Of a stretch of DNA of 46,828 nt, positions 16,901 to 22,855 are shown piece after piece. Below the pieces are notes generated by a model. It ran no database searches. It worked only from the letters and a program-made list of their open reading frames with translations, and was not told the origin of the DNA. Each line of letters opens with the position of its first letter. Position 1 is the first letter of the stretch. Origin of the DNA: an uncultured Prevotellaceae bacterium (GTDB taxonomy: Bacteria > Bacteroidota > Bacteroidia > Bacteroidales > Bacteroidaceae); NCBI GenBank assembly GCA_902794405.1, contig CADBHI010000022.1, forward strand, positions 1 through 46,828, written 5' to 3'. Made by a program: the position numbers and the translations under genes.

Positions 16901-18804
16901 CAGATGACTGGGCGAAGAGCGTAGGCCGCGTGATGGCACAAAGGATTATCGAGGAAATGGTTGCTGCAAAGATGCTACAGCCGTATCTTGATGCCTTGCA
17001 GTCTGCCTTTGACGGTGCAATCGCAAGCGGTGGCACGATAGACTCCGTAATTGCCGCAGTGCTGCCAAAGATTAATGAACTGAAAGACCAGTTCGGCGAG
17101 ATTCGCCCGATAGTCGAAGCCATTATGAACGCTTTCGGGCTGATAGAGGAAAAGGTAGAGGAAATTGAGGAAGAAGTCGGCGACACCACCTTCAAGGGCA
17201 TGGCAAGCGATTGGGCTTCTGCCTTGATGGATATGGAAATGACGGCTGACGATTGGGCTAAGAACGTCGGGCGCATCATGGCGCAAAGGATTATCGAGGG
17301 AATGCTGATACCTACCTTGATTCAGCCTTTGCTCGACCAAATGCAGGTTGCTTTCGACGCTGCAATGAACATGGCAAACGCCACATGGCAGACGGCTGTA
17401 GCCGCAATGTCGCCGTATCTTGACCAGCTGAAAGACGTATTCAACGAAGTGCAGCCCATAGCCGAGCAGATACTTAATGCTTTCGGTATATTCAGGGAAG
17501 TGAAGGAGGAAGTCGTGGAAGAGGCCAAGGAGGGATTCAGCGACCTGCGCGGGCTTTTCGTTTCTGCCCTGATGGATATGGAGGCCGATGCTGACAAGTT
17601 CGGTAAGGATATAGCACGGAAGATGACCGAGCAGATGATTGACAAGCTGATAGAAAAGCAGTTCGGCAGTCAGTTGGATGCCATCAACGAGGCATGGTAC
17701 AACGCACTGGAGGCAGGCGACACGGCGGCTATGGAACGCATACGCCAGCAGCTTATCGAACTGCAAAAGCTGTGCGGTGAGGCCGTCCAGCCGTTGCTCG
17801 ACACACTGGCACAGATTGAATATGTTCCCGAAGTCGTTGAGGAGGAGGTTGACGATACCATCACCAGTATGCGTGACGATTTCCTTTCCGCACTGATGGA
17901 TATGCGTGCTGGCACAAAGGACTTCGTGACCGACATCAGGACACTGCTTGCACAGAAACTTGTGGAGAAATTCATCCTTAATTCGCAGTTCGACACATGG
18001 CTGAACAGCATCCAGCAGAAATATGAAGCCATTATGAACAGCGGAAAGAGCGAGGAGGAAATGGCGGAGGCCATGCAGCGGCTTGCGACGGAATGGGGCT
18101 TGCAGGCCAAGGAGATGCAGGAGCAGACACAGCACATCTTCGACATCACGGGGCTTACCGACGTGCTGGAGCAGCTTAATTCGCCCATTGCCGACCTGCG
18201 CAGCACGTTCCGCTCGGCACTGATGGATATGACATCTGACGCACAGACGTTCGCCGACAATATTTCACAGGCACTTACCGAAGCATTCATCGACAGGTTC
18301 GTGCTTGGCGACGAGTTCGACAAACGGCTGGAAGAATGGCAGGAACAGTATGCCAGCATCATGCGCGGCAACTACACAGAAGAGGAACGCGCCCAGCTTC
18401 TTAACAATCTGCGTCAGGCTATCACGGCGGCAAAGGAGGGCTATGCTGACGAGGCGAAACTCATCCATGAACTGATGGGTACTACGTCGTACACCGACCA
18501 AAAGGCCACGATGAACATGTCAGACAAGGCCACCTATGACCAGTTCGAGACCTACCTCGGAATAGCCGTAGCACAGCAGCAGGCCACCTTGCAGGGCAAC
18601 GACGTTCGGCAGCAGATTCTTACGGTACTGCAAAACATGTCGGGCATCTCTACACCGAAGAATGACGAGTTGGAATCCATCAGGATGCTGGCCGTCACGC
18701 GCAATGAGTACCTGCTTGACATCAAGCGTACCAACAGGGATATTCTGAATCTGTTAGGTAATGAAATTAGCGGCATAAAGAATGAACTGCAAAGAATTTT
18801 TTAA
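10969..18804 (+). CDS. giant phage tail tape-measure-like protein, 2611 aa, with about ten C-terminal repeats
   Basis: The first 340 residues are coiled coil (long Glu/Lys/Gln helices). A hydrophobic segment typical of tape-measure proteins follows (GVAGAAGLVTGVMGLF..., AMRANPIGAIISLLAILGTA, near residues 345-460). More coiled coil runs to about 1080. A second hydrophobic stretch (residues about 1084-1195: GFVLAVGNLIRLIG, IGGIIGAILSIIDALG, GVGNIVGSVFSGLGGM) would correspond to the membrane-active part. From about residue 1358 to 2500 there are about ten degenerate repeats of 104-115 residues with the core [FW]-x-[ST]-x-LMDM-x-x-[DT]-A. The last 100 residues are helical. In phages this protein sets tail length and helps DNA entry. 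No tail tube, sheath, baseplate or capsid gene accompanies it here. No lysozyme or peptidase domain is seen. The frame is fully open, which argues for selection. Confidence 0.75.
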   Translation: MSEYDLHIDIVGDDSSFSQTLLNVRDGMKKTKQVIEQTGMSVDQFFKKVRDNEKMLESVSVKIDLSNPTGELKKFDEQVVLMCENLDKYFEGLKGKLDAMAKALGDGSTIAGNIKTNEDNIAQIRELQRANAELTAEIQRQRAAYEEQQSQLRKMADAVRQNNIPAIQQMGEQMDEASKRIKTDEIRNSLKELSKESDEMARRMAKAVGDVEAYNSILDDLWKKIEAGDKSVSMKDIDEVEAKWGKAVKELEAAKKEYNELTDEQKKYVDELSNINGHHVRMRTQIMNVRDELMQMIAAGRQGTPEFQQLAEQAGQLRRQMTLASATMQYFADPNKNLTTLKVGLQGVAGAAGLVTGVMGLFNSENEKLAQIQAKVQSVLAVLVGLETTYNLVKKTSNVMLAIEEVKTFALAKARGVQTAATTAATVAQEGLNTAMRANPIGAIISLLAILGTAIYAIVKALTSETDAEKKAREEKEAHIKAIKEQHEQWAKSVAESASKQLISYRELQKKWDELGDDLKAKERFIKDNQDAFKNLGFAVDSVSDAERLLVTNTDAVVNAIMARAKAAAYEKVVQEQYENEVRRRLDAEKESKSVASGGSIAIVKAGDKSNQKSRAYENAKKAGYAFQSGDVDSENNWTEQGAERLKYYNKIYAKAQKEAFEERERIRKETARKEIQSTEAFLQKEIDAEKKYAEQTGVKVYEESVKQKEKNAKAKVALSQKLHELEQKAEQEAAAQTESTIKAVNAAKIATIENAEERTRAQQDEQHRLNLEAIDRREEEMKKKLYEFNKSVWEAKNQGSGQSYSDTEEGKAGYINLQLAKEQMDELQALRLKENTEYKRLVQKRYEDEAHAMLDYLKEYGSVEQQKYAIAHEYDEKIANERSEWRRKSLEEEKNTKMAALDAQSLAQSIDWTQTFSGIGNILEDIAKETMKEVEEYMQTTEFKALGAEAKKAYADLRNELAEAGGVKISNPFKKETWDEIGRLANEYRDSVKNVKLATETNSDAVRKVSEAEKAVAEATTVQQQYIAGLDLEAAKKWADETKQALENEQKRKDETGTQLRQNTEAAAKGLLNFDTVLGQITSGTLTGFVLAVGNLIRLIGDSSKEAATNIGSLFGEAGKQIGGIIGAILSIIDALGDDPAAFIDQILDKVAQVIETVLEQIPEIIATVVKGVGNIVGSVFSGLGGMVANLFGGGEDWSAYEEAVAKWGGILDHWEENIKYERELMEKSYGKQAIDYSRQALKTLQDAQQAAAEIYRGWAGSGAGWFSHSNGYNVNEDTSWEYLKQYNEDIWRQMDDNVSNLFNLSWQELEKIKHEAPQFWNSIHSDAQQYLDSFIEAGKAAEEAIDALNERLTTTTKENVFDDFLDSLYSLADGSETVMDEMAENWQKMVNRMVINNLIFGDDFQKRLSEWYQGLADLQNGRANRLTAAEYEKAKNDVWQQYWNGGIEVDELYRQLRILRMSFDMTDEEYAEMINEKIEEYKKIYGDAAEQVAYFEQLGIINAITGAEDEEEKVQEYFSNLRDMWLTTLTDMQQDGESWKKEIQRVMFEDLVSSMVLGDDFTEWLENWKAAYKEALEAGDEARLTQLLEEQVAKREELAGKAQQIADGIGYEVDESLNAFSNIRSSLLDTLLDMDADADAWGRKIRETLLSEMVEKTIIESMGLGELMENFGKQLLGFLTNETLTDAARQQSIDEVLKEMEESFGKASELVQKMRDALGIGKQEEEQVSVFSDLRKDFLDTLMDMEDDAVSFRTRLDNIMLQDLMEKQVLDVPFTINGMTFDDFDTYLEDWNKRYMEAVASGNQEIIDALLDELVQARSITIEAAQQLRERLNLNNAVKDTTFKDMADNWISTLMDMEATADDWAESVGRMMAQRIIEQMISAKMIQPLLDQLQDAFDKVMSEEGATWESAIAALSPEIEKLKDGFDELQPIVQQILNAFGIFKEDLGEIEEEVDTTFSSLTDSWISMLMDMEATADDWAKSVGRVMAQRIIEEMVAAKMLQPYLDALQSAFDGAIASGGTIDSVIAAVLPKINELKDQFGEIRPIVEAIMNAFGLIEEKVEEIEEEVGDTTFKGMASDWASALMDMEMTADDWAKNVGRIMAQRIIEGMLIPTLIQPLLDQMQVAFDAAMNMANATWQTAVAAMSPYLDQLKDVFNEVQPIAEQILNAFGIFREVKEEVVEEAKEGFSDLRGLFVSALMDMEADADKFGKDIARKMTEQMIDKLIEKQFGSQLDAINEAWYNALEAGDTAAMERIRQQLIELQKLCGEAVQPLLDTLAQIEYVPEVVEEEVDDTITSMRDDFLSALMDMRAGTKDFVTDIRTLLAQKLVEKFILNSQFDTWLNSIQQKYEAIMNSGKSEEEMAEAMQRLATEWGLQAKEMQEQTQHIFDITGLTDVLEQLNSPIADLRSTFRSALMDMTSDAQTFADNISQALTEAFIDRFVLGDEFDKRLEEWQEQYASIMRGNYTEEERAQLLNNLRQAITAAKEGYADEAKLIHELMGTTSYTDQKATMNMSDKATYDQFETYLGIAVAQQQATLQGNDVRQQILTVLQNMSGISTPKNDELESIRMLAVTRNEYLLDIKRTNRDILNLLGNEISGIKNELQRIF
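15043..18480 (+). repeat. about ten tandem 104-115-aa repeats within the tape-measure-like gene
   Basis: Cores start near 15055, 15528, 15840, 16170, 16508, 16852, 17198, 17540, 17866 and 18196. Units 5-7 are the most alike (LMDMEATADDWAxSVGRxMAQRIIE), yet they differ at many synonymous positions, so they are old or protein-selected duplications rather than recent DNA copies. Inter-repeat linkers are acidic (EEIEEEV). Confidence 0.8.
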
Positions 18805-18843
18805 TTTTAACTGAGTAAGTCAGACGCTAAATAGTGCTTAGTG

Positions 18844-18893
18844 GGGAGGCACACTTGCGCATGTTCCAAGCGCAGTGGATAGCCTCCCTTTTA
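18844..18893 (+). terminator. terminator after the tape-measure gene
   Basis: Outer stem GGGAGGC (18844-18850)/GCCTCCC (18882-18888) followed by TTTT. An inner TGCGC/GCGCA stem makes a two-tier hairpin. Confidence 0.75.
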
Positions 18894-18913
18894 TACGCTC
18901 GGCAGATTAGCCT

Positions 18914-19141
18914 ACCGTCCTAAAACTTAGGGCGGTGGAAACAAATCACACGCTATTTCATTGATTTTCAGTCGCTCCCCCTTTTGGTGGAGCGAGAAAT
19001 TAGCCAAACCAAATTTGGACTGGTCATATTTGCCCGAAATGGCATGGCGGTTTTACACTGGGCGAAATTTTGCGCTCAATACTTTTCTTTCGAGGTGGGG
19101 TCTGTTGTATCGAGGGCACACTCCACCAAAAGGCGGAGTGA
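18914..19141. other. non-coding stretch with several hairpins and a pair of mutually inverted motifs
   Basis: Hairpin ACCGTCCTAA/TTAGGGCGGT (18914-18936, loop AAC). Hairpin TCGCTCC/GGAGCGA with CC/GG inner pairs (about 18971-18994). Hairpin CACTCC/GGAGTG (about 19120-19141) whose core CTCCACCAAAAGGCGGAG is nearly the reverse complement of the 18975 hairpin core. In between, a palindrome CCAAATTTGG (about 19008). No convincing gene on either strand in 18805-19165. It may be a structured RNA, a protein-binding region or a remnant of a small mobile sequence. Confidence 0.5.
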
Positions 19142-19165
19142 TGATGCCGTTTCAACCGACACCAT

Positions 19166-19429
19166 TTATTCCGCACTGATGGTTATCTTGATGGGCTTGC
19201 CGCAGTGAGGGCAGACACCATTCACATCTTTATTCAACTGTTGGAACAAATCGGGTATCTCAACGCCAAGGGCATCGGCAATGCGGTTTAGATACTGAAT
19301 ATCGAAATTGTTCCGAGAGATGGCCTGTGAAAAAGAAACAGGCTTTATTCCTATCCTTTTTGCCAACTGTGCTTGTGTGATGCCTTTATCCCTGCACAGT
19401 TCTTTAATACATAATGTCGTATTTGCCAT
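19166..19429 (-). CDS. XRE-family repressor with C-terminal CPHCGK zinc-knuckle tail
   Basis: With the ATG at 19429 (MANTTLCIKELCRDKG...) it is 87 aa. The XRE helix-turn-helix spans about residues 9-62: ITQAQLAKRIGIKPVSFSQAI, then YLNRIADALGVEIPDLF. The end is CPHCGKPIKITISAE, with CxxC and His-type residues suggesting a half zinc site. A -7 box lies at 19461-19468 and a TTTCGT/ACGAAA palindrome at 19474-19491. Transcription is divergent from the amidoligase gene, so it is a good candidate for the repressor of that promoter and of itself. A longer frame to 19501 exists but starts inside the promoter region. Confidence 0.75.
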   Translation of the reverse strand: MANTTLCIKELCRDKGITQAQLAKRIGIKPVSFSQAISRNNFDIQYLNRIADALGVEIPDLFQQLNKDVNGVCPHCGKPIKITISAE

Positions 19430-19460
19430 ATTGTATGCTATATTATATTGTATGCGGGTG

Positions 19461-19491
19461 CAAAGATACAAAATTTCGTGTATATACGAAA
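19461..19491 (-). promoter_or_regulatory. promoter and candidate operator of the leftward XRE gene
   Basis: The minus-strand -7 box is TATCTTTG (19461-19468). TTTCGTGTATATACGAAA (19474-19491) has perfect 6-bp arms and overlaps the region just upstream of the -7 box, consistent with an autoregulatory operator. Confidence 0.55.
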
Positions 19492-19602
19492 GAAAAAACA
19501 AGAAAATTTTGTATTATCGCTATATTTTGAGTAAACAAATGTAAATTTAGCACCGCTGCATAATAATTTTAGTTAAATATAGCATTAAAACGAAAGAAAT
19601 GC

Positions 19603-19633
19603 TTTGAAGTATCGCAGAAATACTATATCTTTG
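19603..19633 (+). promoter_or_regulatory. promoter of the amidoligase gene
   Basis: TTTG (19603-19606), 19-bp spacer, TATCTTTG (19626-19633): a near-perfect Bacteroidetes promoter. The start codon is at 19675. Confidence 0.75.
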
Positions 19634-19674
19634 CATCATCAAAATCACAGTTTAACATTTTAATTCTTGAAATT

Positions 19675-20562
19675 ATGGATACAAAGACTTTAAATGAACA
19701 GGTTGCAGAGGTGATGAACAACAAAAAGACCACCACTGAACAAAAGCACATCAGCCTCGTAAAGCTGGGCTTACAAAGATATGAAATCAGTCTGCTGCTG
19801 AATATCAAGCCACAACGGGCTCCACGCCCCATGACAGCCATGCAGCTGACATTCGGCGTTGAAATAGAGACTTACAACGTGAATCGCGATTTAATGGTTA
19901 GTCAGGCCGCATTTAATGACCTCCCAATCAGATATGAGGGCTATAACCACCACGACAGCCACGACACATTCAGATTCGTGTCAGACGGCAGCATCAGCGG
20001 CATAAATCCCATCGAGTGTGTTACGCCCATATTGAAAGGCCGTGACGGTTTCTCAGCCCTTGAGAACGCTTGCAAGACCTTGAATGAAGTGGGTGCAAAA
20101 GTAAACCGTTCAACAGGTTTGCATGTTCATATCGGGGCTGCAAAACTGACAGTCGAGCAGTATATCAATGTGTTTGCCAATTATCAGATGTTAGAAGCGG
20201 TCATAGATACCTTTATGGCAAACAGCCGCAGGGCAAATAATAATACTTATTGTCAATCGCTTATAGGCGTGAATCTAACCGACTGCAAGACTCGAGAGGA
20301 CGTTTGGCAGGCATTCGACAGTAGCCGCTATTACAAAGTGAATCCCGAATCTTTCAGCCGTCATAAGACAATCGAGTTTCGCCAGCATCAGGGCAGCACC
20401 GACTACACCAAAATAAAGATGTGGGTTACATTCTGTGCAAAGCTGGTTGTTTGGTCGATGGATAACAGAATGACAGCACCCATTTCAAGCATAGATGATA
20501 TACCATTCTTGAATAAGACTGAAAAGGCGTTTTTCAGCCGTAGAAAGAAACAGCTGGCATAA
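19675..20562 (+). CDS. amidoligase family protein (Amidoligase_2-like)
   Basis: A predicted ATP-dependent peptide/amide-bond ligase related to glutamine synthetase and gamma-glutamyl-cysteine ligase folds. Visible motifs: FGVEIETYN at residues 60-68 (metal/nucleotide acid pair), DGSI, CVTPIL, TGLHVHIG at about 146-153, and TIEFRQHQG at about 232-240. The 295-residue length is usual for the family. The N-terminal 55 residues are helical and specific to this subgroup. It is followed 84 bp later by a class II glutamine amidotransferase gene, a pairing noted by Iyer, Burroughs and Aravind for amidoligases; the pair probably modifies a peptide, protein or cell-wall amide. The substrate is unknown. 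Confidence 0.8.
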   Translation: MDTKTLNEQVAEVMNNKKTTTEQKHISLVKLGLQRYEISLLLNIKPQRAPRPMTAMQLTFGVEIETYNVNRDLMVSQAAFNDLPIRYEGYNHHDSHDTFRFVSDGSISGINPIECVTPILKGRDGFSALENACKTLNEVGAKVNRSTGLHVHIGAAKLTVEQYINVFANYQMLEAVIDTFMANSRRANNNTYCQSLIGVNLTDCKTREDVWQAFDSSRYYKVNPESFSRHKTIEFRQHQGSTDYTKIKMWVTFCAKLVVWSMDNRMTAPISSIDDIPFLNKTEKAFFSRRKKQLA

Positions 20563-20586
20563 ATGGCCATTCAACGTACAAACGAC

Positions 20587-20617
20587 GGCGAGAGGGGCTG
20601 CAAGTGGCCTCTCCGCC
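20587..20617 (+). promoter_or_regulatory. intercistronic hairpin 29 nt before the amidotransferase start
   Basis: GGC-GAGAGG/CCTCTC-(c)-GCC stem with a roughly 12-nt loop. No T run follows, so it is probably a processing, stability or translation element rather than a terminator. Confidence 0.5.
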
Positions 20618-20646
20618 AATTATAAACCCAAACAAAGCAAATAACC

Positions 20647-21162
20647 ATGTGCGTGATAATAATACGACAGGCGGGCAAGCCCATGCCATCAGACGCAGAA
20701 CTGAAAAGGGCATATACAATGAATCCCCACGGTTGCGGGTTCGTGTCAAAGTCGATGAAGTTCAAGAGCCTCAGCTTCAGCAACTTTTTGAAACGTTTGC
20801 ATGAAGTTCCGCAGAACGAGAACTGTATCATTCATTTCAGATACGCCACTAATGGCTCGGTGTGCCGTCAGAACTGCCACCCTTTCACCAAGAAGGGCAT
20901 TTCCTTTGCCCATAACGGCATTCTAAGTATCATGCCCGATGGTGACAGGACAGACAGCGAGACAGCGTTCAGAAACATCATTTATCCGTGTGTTCAGCAG
21001 TATGGATTTGATTCTGACGAGTTGAGGCTCGCCGTTGAAAGGATTATCGGTTATTCAAAGTTTGCCATGATGAATGCAAACGGTGAGATTCGCCTGTTTG
21101 GTAACTTCAAGGCACATGGTGGCCGACTATATTCAAACTTGCGCCACTTTGGTATATATTGA
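20647..21162 (+). CDS. class II glutamine amidotransferase-like protein, 171 aa
   Basis: An N-terminal nucleophile fold is indicated by Cys at position 2 (MCVIIIR; Met removal exposes the catalytic Cys). Further evidence is NPHGCGF (about 26-32), HFRYATNG (about 63-70; Arg and Asn for substrate), CHPF, AHNGIL (oxyanion Asn) and D-S-E near residue 104. It would hydrolyse glutamine or a related amide and feed ammonia, or act on peptide amides, next to the amidoligase encoded just upstream. It is shorter than full GATase domains (usually about 200+), lacking the C-terminal strands, and has no synthase domain. A terminator follows at 21197. Confidence 0.75.
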   Translation: MCVIIIRQAGKPMPSDAELKRAYTMNPHGCGFVSKSMKFKSLSFSNFLKRLHEVPQNENCIIHFRYATNGSVCRQNCHPFTKKGISFAHNGILSIMPDGDRTDSETAFRNIIYPCVQQYGFDSDELRLAVERIIGYSKFAMMNANGEIRLFGNFKAHGGRLYSNLRHFGIY

Positions 21163-21196
21163 CCTCCATTTATTCAAGTATTTGGTTAAACTGTGC

Positions 21197-21235
21197 GGAC
21201 GGGTCGAGTCGTGAGATTCTGCCCGTTCATTTTGT
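21197..21235 (+). terminator. terminator of the amidoligase operon
   Basis: GGACGGG/CCCGTTC stem (one G-T pair) followed by ATTTTGTT. The T run is weak. Confidence 0.5.
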
Positions 21236-21275
21236 TAAAACTGTATATTTTATTGCGAATATCCGAAATTATTAG

Positions 21276-21372
21276 TACCTTTGTTTCCAGTTACGGAAAG
21301 TCCGTAATGATTATTGTTTAACTATTGTACCTTATTCTGTTCAGGGCAGGGAACTAATTCCATGCCCTTTTC
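21276..21372 (+). ncRNA. orphan promoter-hairpin-terminator unit, possible small RNA of about 85 nt
   Basis: The -7 box is TACCTTTG (21276-21283), with an ATTG at about the right distance upstream. The predicted transcript begins near 21290 with a perfect hairpin TTACGGA/TCCGTAA (21291-21307). It ends in a strong two-tier terminator GGGCA-g-GGAA/TTCC-a-TGCCC (21344-21367) followed by TTTTC and seven T residues. No open frame of more than a few codons is present. The remaining part of the 21163-21604 gap is AT-rich and holds only the toxin-antitoxin promoter. Confidence 0.5.
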
Positions 21373-21555
21373 ATTTTTTTGATGTAACAACAGCATGTTA
21401 ACAAGTTTGCAACAAGGGAAAAGACATATTTAAGTTGCTGATTATCTGCATGTTTTGTATGGTCTGTATTTGTTAATCAACAAGGAAGAAACAAATAATC
21501 AGCAAGCAAACACGTATGACAGCGTGTTAAATAATTCAGATTTTTGGAATTTTAT

Positions 21556-21586
21556 TTTGATATTCAGAATATTTTTTGTAATTTTG
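21556..21586 (+). promoter_or_regulatory. higBA promoter with palindromic operator in the spacer
   Basis: TTTG (21556-21559), 19-bp spacer, TAATTTTG (21579-21586). The perfect palindrome ATATTC-A-GAATAT (21560-21572) fills the spacer and is a candidate HigA operator. Confidence 0.65.
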
Positions 21587-21604
21587 CAGAAAATATCAGA
21601 TGGT

Positions 21605-21901
21605 ATGAGAATAATCGCAAAAAGTACACTGGTTGCATATTACACCAAGAATCCGCAGTCCAAGGCTGCTTTGGAGGATTGGTACGAAAAGACCAAGGCG
21701 GCAGAATGGAAATGTTTCGCAGACATGCGAAAGACATTCAACAGCGTGGATAGCGTTGGTAACAAACGATACGTTTTCAATATCAAGGGAAACGATTATC
21801 GGCTGGTGGTACTCGTCAAATTTACTGTGAGCCACGTACTGATAAGGTTTGTGGGAACACATTCAGAATACGATAAGATTACGGACATTCAACACATATA
21901 A
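21605..21901 (+). CDS. higB: HigB-type mRNA interferase toxin
   Basis: 98 aa from ATG 21605: MRIIAKSTLVAYYTKNPQSK, ALEDWYEKTKAAEWKCFADMRK, ... YVFNIKGNDYRLVVLVKF, ... VLIRFVGTHSEYDKI. This is the RelE/HigB fold in its Gram-negative HigB form: an N-terminal helix pair, the central F-N-I-x-G-N-x-Y-R motif and the C-terminal GTHxEYD. The family cleaves ribosome-bound mRNA. The gene lies directly upstream of its antitoxin (2-bp gap), the toxin-first order typical of higBA. An upstream in-frame extension to 21455 contains the promoter and was rejected as start. In this element it probably stabilises maintenance or affects competing phage. Confidence 0.88.
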   Translation: MRIIAKSTLVAYYTKNPQSKAALEDWYEKTKAAEWKCFADMRKTFNSVDSVGNKRYVFNIKGNDYRLVVLVKFTVSHVLIRFVGTHSEYDKITDIQHI

Positions 21902-21903
21902 TT

Positions 21904-22269
21904 ATGGCACAGATAAAGAATGAGGCAGCTTATAGGGCTGCAATGAAACGGGTTGAACAGCTGGAGGAACTGGTGGATGATGACAATCCCATCATGGACG
22001 AAAACGCATTGGAACTGGACATGCTCATAGACATGATAGAAGAATATGAGGATATTCACTATCCAATAGGGAAACCGTCACTGGTTGACACAATCAAGCT
22101 GCGTCTCTACGAAATGGGCATCACGCAGGCAAAACTCGCGGAACTGCTGAATATCAGTCCTGCCCGTGTCAGCGACATCATGCGTGGGAAGTGTGAGCCT
22201 ACGCTCAAGGTTGCGCGTGACCTTTGCCAAAAGCTGAATATCAGCCCTTCCGTCGTGCTGGGCATTTGA
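21904..22269 (+). CDS. higA: HigA-type antitoxin with XRE helix-turn-helix
   Basis: 121 aa. The N-terminal 55 residues (AAYRAAMKRVEQLEEL..., acidic helices) form the toxin-binding part. The C-terminal XRE domain is DTIKLRLYEMGITQAKLAELLN-type, with ISPARVSDIMRGK as recognition helix. It neutralises HigB and represses the shared promoter, probably through the palindrome at 21560-21572. It follows higB after 2 bp and ends before a strong terminator. Confidence 0.88.
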   Translation: MAQIKNEAAYRAAMKRVEQLEELVDDDNPIMDENALELDMLIDMIEEYEDIHYPIGKPSLVDTIKLRLYEMGITQAKLAELLNISPARVSDIMRGKCEPTLKVARDLCQKLNISPSVVLGI

Positions 22270-22293
22270 TGATAATGTCTGCCGACAAACAAT

Positions 22294-22330
22294 AGAGCCG
22301 CTCCGAAGATTTTCCGAGCGGCTTTATTTT
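22294..22330 (+). terminator. higBA terminator
   Basis: AGCCGCTC (22296-22303)/GAGCGGCT (22316-22323) followed by TTATTTT. Confidence 0.85.
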
Positions 22331-22357
22331 AAACGCATGGGGTGACTTCAATTCACC

Positions 22358-22657
22358 TCATTTCACATTGATTTCGACAGTTATATCCTTTCCGCAATGA
22401 GGGCATGTAGCATGGATTTCATTCGGATTGGCCTTTTGTTCCAAGCCCAAGTCTTTTCTCACCTTTTCTTCATCTGCAAAAAACTGCCATACAGGAATGC
22501 CTGTTAATTCCGAAATTCTTTCTAATGTCTTGATGGCAGGAAGCGTCTTGCCTGTCACCATGTTACTTATAGCTACAGTTGTGTAGTTAAGCATCTTTGC
22601 CAAATCCACATTTGATATGGATTTCTCCATCATAATCTCCTTTAATCTGAATTGCAT
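22358..22657 (-). CDS. second XRE-family regulator with CPHCGK tail, 99 aa
   Basis: MQFRLKEIMMEKSISNVDLAKMLN... carries an XRE helix-turn-helix (SNVDLAKMLNYTTVAISNMVTGK, ... LERISELTGIPVWQFF) over about residues 6-62. A charged linker follows, then the tail ATCPHCGKDITVEINVK, matching in layout the tail of the leftward regulator at 19166-19429 (CPHCGKPIKITISAE). It is divergent from the 22856 gene, with its own -7 box at 22684-22691. Together the two regulators could form a switch, but only the shared architecture supports this. Confidence 0.75.
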   Translation of the reverse strand: MQFRLKEIMMEKSISNVDLAKMLNYTTVAISNMVTGKTLPAIKTLERISELTGIPVWQFFADEEKVRKDLGLEQKANPNEIHATCPHCGKDITVEINVK

Positions 22658-22683
22658 AAACTGATGATTTAATTATTTGGTTG

Positions 22684-22691
22684 CAAAGTTA
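22684..22691 (-). promoter_or_regulatory. -7 box of the second XRE gene
   Basis: CAAAGTTA on the plus strand reads TAACTTTG leftwards, 27 bp upstream of the ATG. Confidence 0.6.
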
Positions 22692-22798
22692 AGCATTTTT
22701 TTTAAATTGGAACACAATATTAAACAAATAATTTATTAAATAAAGTTAAGAATAAACAGAAATTTGAATTAAAACTTGTAGATATTAAATTGTTTATT

Positions 22799-22806
22799 TA
22801 ACTTTG
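22799..22806 (+). promoter_or_regulatory. -7 box of the rightward small-gene operon
   Basis: TAACTTTG followed by GC, 50 bp before the 22856 start; divergent from the XRE promoter about 108 bp away. The DNA between is very AT-rich. Confidence 0.6.
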
Positions 22807-22855
22807 CATCGAAATAAATAAAATATAAGTTTAATATAATAATTAATAATGTATT

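Noticed and set aside
18961-19208. Two short overlapping frames after the tape-measure gene
   Set aside because: Trp/Pro-rich, cross several hairpins, no ribosome site, overlap each other and the XRE gene end.
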